A stretch of DNA of 64,000 bases from contig NZ_NHOT01000006.1 in assembly GCF_002197755.1 (NCBI RefSeq), positions 1 to 64,000 on the forward strand, written 5' to 3'. Shown piece after piece: positions 25,691-35,212 of the stretch. The stretch's first letter is position 1. Every line of letters begins with the position of its first letter. The notes beneath the pieces were generated by a model that was given only the letters and a program-made list of their open reading frames with translations, did no database searches and was not told the DNA's origin. The translations under genes and the position numbers were made by a program. This stretch comes from Pedobacter sp. AJM (GTDB taxonomy: Bacteria; Bacteroidota; Bacteroidia; Sphingobacteriales; Sphingobacteriaceae).

Positions 25691-28018
25691 ATGTCGATAA
25701 AATTCTACCTGCCTATTTTCCTTTTGTTATTATTCAGTTCATCGGTTTCCGCTCAAAACAAATTTACTTTAAGCGGTACCATCCGTGATGCAAGTTCTGG
25801 CGAAACCTTAATTGGTGCTACCATTAAAATATCAGGGCCAGCCAATGCGGCTACACTAACCAACAACTATGGTTATTTTGCCTTAACACAAACCGAAGGA
25901 ACGTACACCGTTACGGTGAGTTATACTGGTTTCATTCCCGTAACAAAAAGCATTACCCTCAATAAGGATACGAAACTGAATGAGGAATTGAAGAGTACCA
26001 ATGATCTGGCCGAAGTAACGGTAAATGCCAATAACCGCAAAAATGAGAACGTCAAAAGTGCGCAGATGGGTCTGGAGCGGATCGATATGAAATCCTTAAA
26101 CACTATTCCGGTTTTGTTGGGGGAAAAGGATGTTTTAAAAACCATTCAATTGCTGCCAGGTGTGAAATCAGGAGGCGAGGGAAATACAGGTTTTTATGTA
26201 CGTGGTGGTGCGGCCGATCAAAATCTGATTATCCTGGATGAGGCAGTGGTTTACAACTCCTCGCATCTTTTGGGTTTCTTTTCTACCTTTAATGCCGATG
26301 CCATCAAGGATGTAAGTTTATACAAAGGTGGAATGCCCGCACAATATGGCGGCCGATTATCATCCGTTTTAGACGTTAAAATGGATGATGGCAATAATAA
26401 GGAATTTAGATTTCAGGGTGGAATAGGTTTAATCGCCTCCCGACTAAAAGCCGAAGGACCTATTGTAAAAGATAAAGGCTCATTCATGGTCAGTTTCAGG
26501 CGGACGTATATCGATCTTTTTTTACGTGCTTCACCTGATTCATCCATCAATGGAAGTACCCTGAACTTTTATGACATCAATGCCAAGGCGAATTATAAAA
26601 TCAACGATAAAAACACCATTTATATTTCTGGCTATTTTGGTAAGGATAATATTGGTGTTAAAGATTTGTTTGAAAACAACTGGGGAAATGTAACCACCAC
26701 TATTCGTTTAAATCATATTTTTAACGATCGCTTATTTTCCAATACTTCCCTCATTTACAACAATTATAACTACACCGTAAGGCTGCTGAATGATGTCACC
26801 AATTTTAAGGCTACTTCATTGGTGAGGGATTTTAATTTCAAGGAAGATTTTCAATATTTCAGTAATCAGCACACTTTCAGGTTTGGCTTAAACGCTACGC
26901 ATCACCGCATTTCGCCCATTGATATCACGACAAGCAGTCAGGAATCGCAGGTGAATCCACTGGTACAAGAAAAACGTTATGGATTGGAAAGTGTCGTCTA
27001 TGTATCAGATGAATGGGCGGTAAACGATAAGCTTAACTTTTTGTATGGAGTACGCCTGGCTGCTTTTTCATTGTTAGGTCCGGGTAATTTTAGCCAGTAT
27101 GATAAGGAAGGAAATATCAACCAGACAGATCAGGTCGGTAGTGGGAAGTTTTATAAAAATTACCTCAATCTGGAACCTCGTTTTTCCATGAGTTATTTGT
27201 TCAACGAACGAAACTCTGTAAAAGCATCTTATAACCGAAATACACAAAATATCCATATTTTAACCAATGCCACATCGAGTTCACCCACTGATCAGTACGT
27301 GTTAAGCAGCAATAACATCAAACCCGAAATCGCAGATCAGGTAGCCCTGGGTTATTTTAAAAACCTCGATGAAAATAATTATGAACTGTCTGGTGAAGTG
27401 TATTACAAATGGATGCAGAATCAGATCGATTACAAGAATGCGGCGCAACTGCTGGCCAATTCAAATGTAGAGTCAGAATTGCTTTATGGAACGGGCCGGG
27501 CATATGGTTTGGAATTGTTCTTTAAAAAGAAATTCGGAAAGATCAATGGCTGGATTGGTTATACCTTATCAAAAACAGAACGGAAGTTTGCGGAACTGAA
27601 TAACGGGAACTACTTCCCGGCCCGACAGGATCGCACGCATGATCTATCGGTAGTTGGTATCTATAACATGAATCAACGCTGGACTTTCTCTTCCAGCTTT
27701 ATCTACAGCACCGGAAATGCCGTTACTTTTCCGGCAGGGAAGTATATCGTTGGCGGACAAACAGTATATTATTATACAGAAAGAAATGCTGGAAGAATGC
27801 CCTATAATATGCGCCTGGACTTAAGTGCCACGCTGGAAGGCAAACGCAGAGGCAGATTTCAATCCAGCTGGAACTTTGGTGTATATAATGCCCTGAACAG
27901 AAAAAATCCATATTCAATTGAGTTTATCAATGATCCGAATGAGCCAGGTAAAACCGCGGCAGAACAAACCTCTCTTTTTGGAATTATTCCTTCTGTAACC
28001 TGGAATTTTAAATTTTAA
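25691..28018 (+). CDS. TonB-dependent receptor with carboxypeptidase-like domain
   Basis: The start is the ATG giving MSIKFYLPIFLLLLFSSSVSAQ, a signal peptide. A carboxypeptidase-regulatory-like domain (FTLSGTIRDASSGETLIGAT) is followed by a plug (GFYVRGGAADQNLIILDEAV and SLYKGGMPAQYGGRLSSVLD) and a barrel ending IPSVTWNFKF. It is about 775 residues, shorter than SusC and typical of the receptor group paired with DUF4249 lipoproteins. The DUF4249 gene starts only 3 nt after its stop, so the two work together. The ligand of this family is not established. Confidence 0.94.
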   Translation: MSIKFYLPIFLLLLFSSSVSAQNKFTLSGTIRDASSGETLIGATIKISGPANAATLTNNYGYFALTQTEGTYTVTVSYTGFIPVTKSITLNKDTKLNEELKSTNDLAEVTVNANNRKNENVKSAQMGLERIDMKSLNTIPVLLGEKDVLKTIQLLPGVKSGGEGNTGFYVRGGAADQNLIILDEAVVYNSSHLLGFFSTFNADAIKDVSLYKGGMPAQYGGRLSSVLDVKMDDGNNKEFRFQGGIGLIASRLKAEGPIVKDKGSFMVSFRRTYIDLFLRASPDSSINGSTLNFYDINAKANYKINDKNTIYISGYFGKDNIGVKDLFENNWGNVTTTIRLNHIFNDRLFSNTSLIYNNYNYTVRLLNDVTNFKATSLVRDFNFKEDFQYFSNQHTFRFGLNATHHRISPIDITTSSQESQVNPLVQEKRYGLESVVYVSDEWAVNDKLNFLYGVRLAAFSLLGPGNFSQYDKEGNINQTDQVGSGKFYKNYLNLEPRFSMSYLFNERNSVKASYNRNTQNIHILTNATSSSPTDQYVLSSNNIKPEIADQVALGYFKNLDENNYELSGEVYYKWMQNQIDYKNAAQLLANSNVESELLYGTGRAYGLELFFKKKFGKINGWIGYTLSKTERKFAELNNGNYFPARQDRTHDLSVVGIYNMNQRWTFSSSFIYSTGNAVTFPAGKYIVGGQTVYYYTERNAGRMPYNMRLDLSATLEGKRRGRFQSSWNFGVYNALNRKNPYSIEFINDPNEPGKTAAEQTSLFGIIPSVTWNFKF

Positions 28019-28021
28019 CCC

Positions 28022-28822
28022 ATGAAAAAATATTTAATATACTTGCTGATGACCACTATTGGTCTGGCATCCTGTAAAAAGATTATCCAGATTGATACCA
28101 ACAATGCAGCACCACAGTTGGTTATTGAAGGGAAAATTTCAAACAGGTTAATCGAACAGCAGATTTTGATCAGTAAAACTGTGGGCTATGATGAGAAAGG
28201 GGTTTATCCCAAAGTATCAGGCGCTACAGTTAAAGTGAGTGATAACAATGGCAACACCTATGTTTTTACAGAGAAGGCGCCCGGTATTTATGTAAACCGT
28301 ATGAGAGGTGTTGCTGGTATTACCTATAAAATGGATGTCACTGCTGAGGGTAAAAATTACCAGGCCAGTTCAAAAATGCCTAACCTTGTGAAGCTGGATT
28401 CTATTGGTGTGATAACCAATAACTTTTTTGGAAATGAGCGTAAAACGGCTGCTGCTTTTCTGGTAGATCCTGTAAATGAAACCAATTTTTACCACTTTAA
28501 CCTGTATGTAAATGGCTTTTTTTCTGATCGGATTTATGTGAACAACGATCGCTTAACCAATGGCAATAACCTGCGGATTCAATTGTTTTATGAGGCAAAT
28601 GATGATGACGATGAGGGTTTAAAAAGCGGCGATAATATTAGTGTAGAAATGGAAGGTATTGACGCCAATATTTTTAATTACTGGTACGCATTAAGCGAGC
28701 AATCTGGTGGAGGTCCGAATCAGGGGACAACACCTGCTAATCCAACATCTAATATTTCTAACGGAGCTTTAGGTTATTTTAGTGCCCATACTTTTCAAAG
28801 GTTAAGTACCACGGTAAAATAA
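28022..28822 (+). CDS. DUF4249 family lipoprotein
   Basis: The 266-residue protein has a lipoprotein signal peptide (MTTIGLASCKK, Cys near residue 18). The DUF4249 layout follows: PQLVIEGKISNRLIEQQILI, then VSGATVKVSDNNGNTYVF, GITYKMDVTAEGKNYQASSK, and a C-terminal segment with GALGYFSAHTFQR. These proteins are outer-membrane partners of the TonB receptor encoded directly upstream and may act like SusD, though their structure-function is not known to me. The length is at the short end of the family but the C-terminus looks complete. Confidence 0.9.
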   Translation: MKKYLIYLLMTTIGLASCKKIIQIDTNNAAPQLVIEGKISNRLIEQQILISKTVGYDEKGVYPKVSGATVKVSDNNGNTYVFTEKAPGIYVNRMRGVAGITYKMDVTAEGKNYQASSKMPNLVKLDSIGVITNNFFGNERKTAAAFLVDPVNETNFYHFNLYVNGFFSDRIYVNNDRLTNGNNLRIQLFYEANDDDDEGLKSGDNISVEMEGIDANIFNYWYALSEQSGGGPNQGTTPANPTSNISNGALGYFSAHTFQRLSTTVK

Positions 28823-28876
28823 AGATGCCGATTTTGGAATATTAAAACACCTTCAAATTTTCATTGTTTTGACTGT

Positions 28877-29836
28877 ATGAAAGTATTTATAAGCGGTAAC
28901 ATTGCACAGATTGGTATAAAACAACTGGAAGAAAAAAACATAGAAATTACCCAATGGAAGGAGGATCGGCAGATTACTCCTGAAGAATTAATCGAGGCCT
29001 GTAAAGATCAGGATGCGTTAGTGAGTGTGGGCCCGAATAAAATTGATGCTAAATTTTTGAATGCTGTTAAACATTTAAAGGTTATTGCGCTTCACTCCGT
29101 AGGATTTGATCAGGTAGATGTAGCGGAGGCAAAAAAGTTAAATATTCACGTTGGCAATACACCTGGTGTTTTAAGCGGTGCTACGGCTTCTGCTGCTTTT
29201 TTATTAATGCTGGCCGTTTCCAGAAAAGCATTTTACCTGCATAAGAAAATTATAAATGGTAAGTGGCAGAATTACGAGCCTACGCCAGAATTAGGTATAG
29301 AGTTAAACGGAAAGACACTGGGCATTTTTGGATTGGGGAAAATCGGACTGGAAATGGCTAAAAAATGTGCAGGTGCTTTTCAGATGCCTGTTATTTACCA
29401 CAATCGGTCTCGTAACGAAGCTGCAGAAAAAGAAATCGATGCAAAATATGTTTCCTTCGAAGAATTGCTGGCAAAAAGTGATGTCATTAGCGTTCATACT
29501 GCGCTGACGGATGAAACCAAAGATAAATTTTCGATGGATGTTTTCAAAAAAATGAAACCAAGCTCCATATTTATCAACACAGCGAGAGGTGGCATTCACA
29601 ATGAAAAAGATTTAATCAAGGCATTGGAAGAAAAAATCATCTGGGGTGCGGGTTTAGATGTAACCAATCCTGAACCCATGGATAAAGATAACCCCTTATT
29701 AAATATGGATAATGCGGCTGTTTTGCCTCATATCGGCTCCGCAACGGAAGAAACACGTGATGCCATGGCGAAACTCATTGCTGAAAATGTTATTGCCGGA
29801 TTGAATGGTGAGAAATTGCCGTATCCTGTTTGGTAA
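28877..29836 (+). CDS. D-2-hydroxyacid dehydrogenase (glyoxylate/hydroxypyruvate reductase-like)
   Basis: The 319-residue cytosolic enzyme has the NAD(P)-binding motif LGIFGLGKIGLEMAKK near residue 149 and the catalytic triad of the family: Arg in NTARGGIHNEKDL (about 237), Glu in NPEPMDKDNP (about 266) and His in LPHIGSATEET (about 284). It reduces 2-oxoacids such as glyoxylate or hydroxypyruvate to D-2-hydroxyacids. After the cofactor motif the sequence HNRSRNE has basic residues where NADPH-preferring members do, so NADPH is likely. It is monocistronic, with no linked pathway genes. Confidence 0.9.
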   Translation: MKVFISGNIAQIGIKQLEEKNIEITQWKEDRQITPEELIEACKDQDALVSVGPNKIDAKFLNAVKHLKVIALHSVGFDQVDVAEAKKLNIHVGNTPGVLSGATASAAFLLMLAVSRKAFYLHKKIINGKWQNYEPTPELGIELNGKTLGIFGLGKIGLEMAKKCAGAFQMPVIYHNRSRNEAAEKEIDAKYVSFEELLAKSDVISVHTALTDETKDKFSMDVFKKMKPSSIFINTARGGIHNEKDLIKALEEKIIWGAGLDVTNPEPMDKDNPLLNMDNAAVLPHIGSATEETRDAMAKLIAENVIAGLNGEKLPYPVW

Positions 29837-29930
29837 GTGATTTAAGTTTCCAGTGTATAAAATACGTTTACTTTTATCAGTAGTTACTCCGGATCAGTAT
29901 AAAAATCTGTTGGAAACTTTGAATGACATG

Positions 29931-30390
29931 CCATTACCTCCCGCAGATTTAAGATGATAAGCGCAGAATAATGAAGCTGATACTTACTTATTTTTTTTAA
30001 GTGAGGTGTAAGAATCTGCGTGGATCTGCGAAATCCGCGGGAAACTCTGAATGACATGCTATTAACTCCCGTAGATTTAAATTGATAAGCGCAGAATAAT
30101 GAAGTTGATGTCTACTTATTTTCTTTAAACGAGGTGTATGAATCTGCGTTGATCTGCGAAATCAGCGGGAAACTTTGAATCACACGCCATTAACTCCCGC
30201 AGATTTAAAATGATGAGCGCAGAATAATGAAGCTGATACTTACTTATTTTTTTTAAGTGAGGTGTAAGAATCTGCGTGGATCTGCGAAATCCGCGGGAAA
30301 CTCTGAATGACATGCTATTAACTCCCGCAGATTTAAAATGATAAGCGCAGAATAATGAAGCTGCGTGGATCTGCGAAATCAGCGGGAACT
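29931..30390. repeat. 128-bp tandem repeat array, 3.6 copies
   Basis: Units start at 29931, 30059, 30187 and 30315, exactly 128 bp apart; the last has an internal deletion and ends near 30390. Each unit opens with CTCCCGCAGATTTAA and closes with GCGAAATCCGCGGGAAACT, so the ends are imperfect inverted complements and one unit could fold as a long hairpin. Units 1 and 3 are closest; unit 2 has diverged. No coding potential is evident. It occupies most of a 624-bp gap. Confidence 0.92.
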
Positions 30391-30460
30391 ACTAAACTAT
30401 ATAAATCAATTAAGACTCAGATACCATCAGTATCCGAGCCATTATAAAACCATATTACTA

Positions 30461-33187
30461 CTATTTAACCGTATATCGTAATACCGATCTGCCTAAGTTT
30501 CCATTGGCGTCAATTCCTTCAATAATCACTTTATATTGCCCCTTTCCATCTGCATTATAAAATTCAAAAGAGGAATTTCCGGTAGCGTCTGTAATGATTT
30601 TTGGATTCCAGTAAATGGTGGTTCTTAAATCGGTTTTGTTCATATTAGCCGGAACATCATATTTAGGCGAATAGAATTGTTTCTCTTTATTATAACCTTG
30701 AGGTGAAAACGTCACTTCGTAGTTTTTAGGAAGCAAATCCAGCAATTGCGCTTTTGAGATTTTCGTTCCCTTCGGTGCTTTCTTCTGGTTAAATACAATT
30801 ACTCCATTTACGTTATTTGCACGGTTTACTAAACCCAGCTCATCCCTTAAAAATACTTCAATAGATTCGATTTCATTTGGATTTAAAGTGTTAATCTGGT
30901 TCACATCAACACTCATTCCATTGATAAAAATTCCCATCGGAATCTTTTTACCGGCATTAAAGTCGCGGGTTACATAAAAGTTATTATCCTGATAGGTTAC
31001 ACCGGCAAGCATACCCTGCAAACAATTAATTAATAAAGCACAACCTTGTAAACGATCACCTGTTATTTCATGATCAGCCATTTGCGGAAGTCCGGTTAGG
31101 TTGGGGTAATCTTTATGGCTCACTTTCGGGGTAACAGCACCTTTAATGGTTACATCTTTTAGCGTGTGTAAATAAGAATACTGCTTTTTGCTGTTATCTA
31201 AATAAGTGGTCAGGGCACTATCAATGTTTAAAACCTCCTCTGCGGCACTGAAATTTCGGGTTAGGGTTGGTACAGGAGATCCGTTCAGGCTGATGGCCAT
31301 GGCTTTATAATTGGGATTATATTTAGCCGTGATGGTTACTTTTGAAGAATCATTCAGCACTAAATTCTTAAACCTGAAATTTCCAACCGGATCTGTTATG
31401 CCTTCCAGGTTAAAACGTTTATCAGGAATGGTAAGCAATAACTGTCCTTTCCTCACCGGAATACCATTATTCATTCTTAATATTCCAGAAACTTCTATGC
31501 CCTGTTCTGGCATAAAGCTGATTTTTGGTAAGTTGCCTGCCAACACATCCGTGTACTTAAAACTGCGGTAACCTTGCGTAAGCAAGAGTACATCCAGGTC
31601 AGCATTCTTTTTAGCATCGGGTGCGTTAAAGTAATAATTAGGTTTTTCTACATACCCCTTAATATCACTGCTGAGTAATAGTCCGGTTAAAATGGTACTG
31701 GCAGCATCATCATTTGCCGGTACTTTTGTTTCGTCTACCACTGCCACAGAGAAATTTCCTTCAACAGGAGCACCATCTTTTTTAGCAGATACATTAACCT
31801 TTACTTTTTTCTTTACGCCATAAGCTGGGGTTGCAGTGGTTAAAGTGACAGCCATGTTATTTTTATGCTGAACAAATACCAATCGCTCACTTAGTGGCTT
31901 GCCTGCATCTGTAAATAAGGTGAACTGTGCAATGCCAGATGGAAACTTAGATTTCAAAATACTCGTACTATATTCTTTATTTGATAATGCCGTTTGCGCA
32001 CCATAACAGATTACACCTTTACTTTGTGCTACCAGATATAGCTTTTTGCCCTGATTTTCATCGAAGAAAGCATCATTAGAAACAATTTTAACCTGAACGT
32101 TTTCAGCGTCCGTATTATCAACGGTTACTTTGATACCCTTTTCATTAACGGCCGGAAGGGGATAAGTCGCTGTAGTGCCATCCGTATAAGTTACCGTGGC
32201 TTTGTACGTTTTTCCATTTTCGGCCAGTAAATCAAAACTGCCCATCCCCAGGTGCTGGGCATTAAAAGTCGCGATTTGCTTGCCATCGCTATCGGTAACA
32301 GTTCCTTTAGCATTAATGCCTAATCCATCACTTTTAATGGCCTTGAAGGCGATTTTATTTACCAGTCCGGCAATGAGGTTTCCGCCTTCGGGAAAGAATT
32401 GAAAATCCTTACTTAAAATGGCATTGGCCAGGGTAAAGCTATTGCTTACTACATCTTTATCCGTGGTATTCAGGCTGGTGATTAATTCACCTTTTTTTAA
32501 TTGATATTCGGCCTTTTGGTTGGCACTCATGGCAATTGTCAGGTAACCATTGGCATCAGTTGTACCCCTGCCTTTGGCAATCACCGTATAACTGGTTACT
32601 ACCTGCCAGCTTACGTTTCTGTTGGCATAAGGCTTATTATTGGCATCTTTAAACTGCACACGGGCATCAATCTTTTCCTGTTTATCAGTAGAAGTGTTTT
32701 TATAGGTAATGTGGGTTTTAACTTCTTTATCAATCGCCTCACCTACATAGAAAGTTTTATTAAAATAAGCTGGGTTATCAAAGTTGAGCATCCACATGGT
32801 ATAAGCCCTGATATGATAATTGCCTTGTTTATAATTCACCTGATCCAGAGGGAAATTTCCATTCGCCACACCGCCGGTAACAGGCAGTTTTATCGTTTGG
32901 ATCAATGAATCTTTCTGGTTAATCACATCAACATAAATAATCTTACTGATTCCGGATAGCAAGTTTTGATTCTCGGTTACGTAAGCTTTAAACCAAACCG
33001 TATCTGCAATGGCATAATAAGGCTTATCAAAATGAAGATAGATTTTCTCTGACGGATAATCATTTAATGCTTTGTTGGTTTTGGCAATGAGGGTATTGAT
33101 GCTAACTGTATCCGTTTGTGCTGATGAGGAAAAATGTATGGTAAATAGAAGGGTGAGGATTAAAAAGGATAGTCTAAAAATTTTCAT
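30461..33187 (-). CDS. MG2/plug-domain surface protein (macroglobulin-like)
   Basis: The 908-residue secreted protein has a signal peptide (ending near FSSSAQ). An MG2-like region opens the mature part (KIYLHFDKPYYAIADTVWFK, then LDQVNYKQGNYHIRAYT), followed by several beta-sandwich repeats. From about residue 690 there is a plug-like domain (VTIKGAVTPKVS, then MSVDVNQINTLNPNEIESIEVFL). The C-terminal segment ends EFYNADGKGQYKVIIEGI-like. There is no beta-barrel, so it is not a transporter despite the plug. The family is common in Bacteroidota with unknown role, possibly binding peptides or proteases at the outer membrane. It appears monocistronic. Confidence 0.75.
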   Translation of the reverse strand: MKIFRLSFLILTLLFTIHFSSSAQTDTVSINTLIAKTNKALNDYPSEKIYLHFDKPYYAIADTVWFKAYVTENQNLLSGISKIIYVDVINQKDSLIQTIKLPVTGGVANGNFPLDQVNYKQGNYHIRAYTMWMLNFDNPAYFNKTFYVGEAIDKEVKTHITYKNTSTDKQEKIDARVQFKDANNKPYANRNVSWQVVTSYTVIAKGRGTTDANGYLTIAMSANQKAEYQLKKGELITSLNTTDKDVVSNSFTLANAILSKDFQFFPEGGNLIAGLVNKIAFKAIKSDGLGINAKGTVTDSDGKQIATFNAQHLGMGSFDLLAENGKTYKATVTYTDGTTATYPLPAVNEKGIKVTVDNTDAENVQVKIVSNDAFFDENQGKKLYLVAQSKGVICYGAQTALSNKEYSTSILKSKFPSGIAQFTLFTDAGKPLSERLVFVQHKNNMAVTLTTATPAYGVKKKVKVNVSAKKDGAPVEGNFSVAVVDETKVPANDDAASTILTGLLLSSDIKGYVEKPNYYFNAPDAKKNADLDVLLLTQGYRSFKYTDVLAGNLPKISFMPEQGIEVSGILRMNNGIPVRKGQLLLTIPDKRFNLEGITDPVGNFRFKNLVLNDSSKVTITAKYNPNYKAMAISLNGSPVPTLTRNFSAAEEVLNIDSALTTYLDNSKKQYSYLHTLKDVTIKGAVTPKVSHKDYPNLTGLPQMADHEITGDRLQGCALLINCLQGMLAGVTYQDNNFYVTRDFNAGKKIPMGIFINGMSVDVNQINTLNPNEIESIEVFLRDELGLVNRANNVNGVIVFNQKKAPKGTKISKAQLLDLLPKNYEVTFSPQGYNKEKQFYSPKYDVPANMNKTDLRTTIYWNPKIITDATGNSSFEFYNADGKGQYKVIIEGIDANGNLGRSVLRYTVK

Positions 33188-33315
33188 GAATTGGAAATTA
33201 AATACTTAGGTTGTAAATATATCCAATTAAAAATAGAGCACCTAAATTGTATGCATCTTTAACACTTTTTTACATTATGTATTCAGAAAATTTACCGGAA
33301 TTTCAATGTAAAAAA

Positions 33316-33341
33316 AACAAGCCGGCCAAAGCCAGCTTGTT
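33316..33341 (-). terminator. Terminator of the nitroreductase gene
   Basis: On the minus strand AACAAGCTGGC pairs with GCCGGCTTGTT (one wobble) around a 4-nt loop and is followed by a T run. Confidence 0.85.
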
Positions 33342-33366
33342 CATTATACTGTTGGATATGGATTTT

Positions 33367-33999
33367 TTATTTGTATGCTATTACAAACTCATTTAAAGGC
33401 GTACGCACTTTTTTAAGATTCGCCAGCCAGTCGCCATTTTCATCTCTGTTCCCTAATGGTAATAAGGTTACGCTTTTTAAATGTTTTTCATTTAAGCCTA
33501 ATAATTCATCCAGTTTTGAGGCATCAAAACCTTCCATAGGCGTATGGTCAACTTTTAATAAAGCGGCCTGGGCAATGGCAACACCAAAAGCCAGGTAGGC
33601 CTGTTTGGCTGCATGGTGAAAGTTTTCTTCTGCAGATCGGGATAATACCATGCCTTTTAACTGTGCTTTATAAGCATCTGTAGTATCTAAGGGCAAACCG
33701 CGTTCGGTATTCATTCTATCGAACACTTCATCAATTCCTTCTTCGGTATAATTTTCCTGGGCAGCAAAAACCAAAAGGTGAGAAGCAGCTACCACTTGCG
33801 ATTGGTTATAAGCTATTGGCAAGATTTGTTCTTTTAATTCCTGGTTTGTGATGACAATAACCTTGAAAGGCTGTAAGCCTGAAGATGTTGGGGCCAACTG
33901 CGCAGCTTTTATAATTTGATCTACCTTATCTTGTTCTACAGGCTGACCATTCATTTTTTTAACGGCATAACGCCAGTTTAGTGCATCGATTAAGCTCAT
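33367..33999 (-). CDS. NAD(P)H-dependent nitroreductase family oxidoreductase (NfsB-like)
   Basis: The 210-residue protein is a single nitroreductase domain. It has the N-terminal WRYAVKKMNGQPVEQDKVDQ, the FMN-contacting AAQLAPTSSGLQPFKVIVI (about residues 32-50) and the C-terminal LLPLGNRDENGDW stretch. NfsB-type enzymes reduce nitroaromatics, quinones or flavins with FMN in a homodimer in the cytosol. The position of the basic residue near the N-terminus (KK in YAVKKM) agrees with this branch. It is flanked by a terminator and stands alone. Confidence 0.92.
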   Translation of the reverse strand: MSLIDALNWRYAVKKMNGQPVEQDKVDQIIKAAQLAPTSSGLQPFKVIVITNQELKEQILPIAYNQSQVVAASHLLVFAAQENYTEEGIDEVFDRMNTERGLPLDTTDAYKAQLKGMVLSRSAEENFHHAAKQAYLAFGVAIAQAALLKVDHTPMEGFDASKLDELLGLNEKHLKSVTLLPLGNRDENGDWLANLKKVRTPLNEFVIAYK

Positions 34000-34087
34000 G
34001 GGTTATAAATTTTATCCAAATATCTGCAAAACAGTTACCTGGTATGTTGATGTATGATAAGAAAATAAATTCATGCAGGGCAAATAA

Positions 34088-35212
34088 CTATTTCTTCTCT
34101 AGTGGTTGAGCGTTTAGTCTTAAATCACTTCTTACTGGGAAATGATCTGATAATTTTGCTTTTTCTATTTTATAGTTCAGCACTTCCAAGTTTTTGGAGG
34201 TGGCGATATAATCGATCTGAAAATTTGGAAATTTGCCATTGTAAGTGGTGCCGAAGCCCGAACCTTTTTTAATAAAAGCATTGTTAAGGTTTTGAGTAAT
34301 CTGGGTCACTACATATGATGCAGGCGTATCGTTAAAATCTCCGGCAATCAGGTAAGGGGTTTTACAGTTTGCCATTTCTTTCTTCATTACGTCTACCTGA
34401 CTGCTCCTTTTAAGAAAAGCACTTTTTAACATCCTTAAAATGCGTTTTGATGGCTGAATTTGTGTATTCATTTCTTTCACCTTATCAAGGTATTCATAAT
34501 CCTGCTTTTCGAAAGAAATGGATTGGAAATGCACATTGTATACCCTTAAGTTTTGGCCTTTAACATCTAAATCAGTGTAGATGCTCATATTGCCGGGGAA
34601 GCCCTCCACAAATGGGATTTTACCGGAGGCTTTAATCGGGAATTTTGAAAAAATGGCTAAACCAATGGCTTCATAATCGTTTTTATTGGTCGGAACAAAA
34701 AAGAAATGGTTTGTTTTTAAAATCTTTTTCAGGCTGTCAATCGTATCGAAATCTCCTTTATAACGGGTATAAAATTCCTGGAAACAAATGATATCAGGAT
34801 TTTGCTCTTTCACCACCTGGAGTATTTTTTCTTTTACTGATTCATCATTTTCACCACCATATAGTTTAAAATTATGAACATTATAGGTCATCATTCTAAT
34901 GCTGTTATCCGCTTTTTCAATAGGGCCTTTATCTCCGCTAATGGAAAATGTTGCCCTTAAAGTTTTATAGCCATAGGCGATGACAACCACACTGGCCAAT
35001 GCGAAAATCCATTTTTTACTCATGCACCACCAGGCGATAAAGATGATGTGAAGAAATAAAAAATATGGATAGGCTAAACCGAAAAAAGCAATAATAGGAT
35101 GTTGACGCGGATCCATATTGCCCGCAACTGTTCCCAATATTAACCCTATAGCTAAAATGATCGCTATCGGAAATAATAGTTTATCCAGTAAATTATACTT
35201 TTTAGTCGACAT
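34088..35212 (-). CDS. Endonuclease/exonuclease/phosphatase family protein, membrane-anchored
   Basis: The 374-residue protein has three N-terminal hydrophobic segments (about residues 12-85) followed by an EEP domain. Signature residues are MMTYNVHNFKLYGG (Asn), PDIICFQEFYTR (Glu), YLIAGDFNDTP (GDFN motif), and LSDHFPVRSDL (SDH motif). All catalytic motifs are intact. EEP enzymes cleave phosphodiesters in nucleic acids, lipids or inositol phosphates; the membrane anchor suggests an exported or membrane substrate. Its start overlaps the stop of the rhomboid gene by one base, placing it last in the mutL-rhomboid operon. Confidence 0.9.
   Translation of the reverse strand: MSTKKYNLLDKLLFPIAIILAIGLILGTVAGNMDPRQHPIIAFFGLAYPYFLFLHIIFIAWWCMSKKWIFALASVVVIAYGYKTLRATFSISGDKGPIEKADNSIRMMTYNVHNFKLYGGENDESVKEKILQVVKEQNPDIICFQEFYTRYKGDFDTIDSLKKILKTNHFFFVPTNKNDYEAIGLAIFSKFPIKASGKIPFVEGFPGNMSIYTDLDVKGQNLRVYNVHFQSISFEKQDYEYLDKVKEMNTQIQPSKRILRMLKSAFLKRSSQVDVMKKEMANCKTPYLIAGDFNDTPASYVVTQITQNLNNAFIKKGSGFGTTYNGKFPNFQIDYIATSKNLEVLNYKIEKAKLSDHFPVRSDLRLNAQPLEKK

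Noticed and set aside
29837..30460. A CRISPR array in the repeat region
   Set aside because: The repeats are contiguous 128-bp units without unique spacers, and no cas genes are present.
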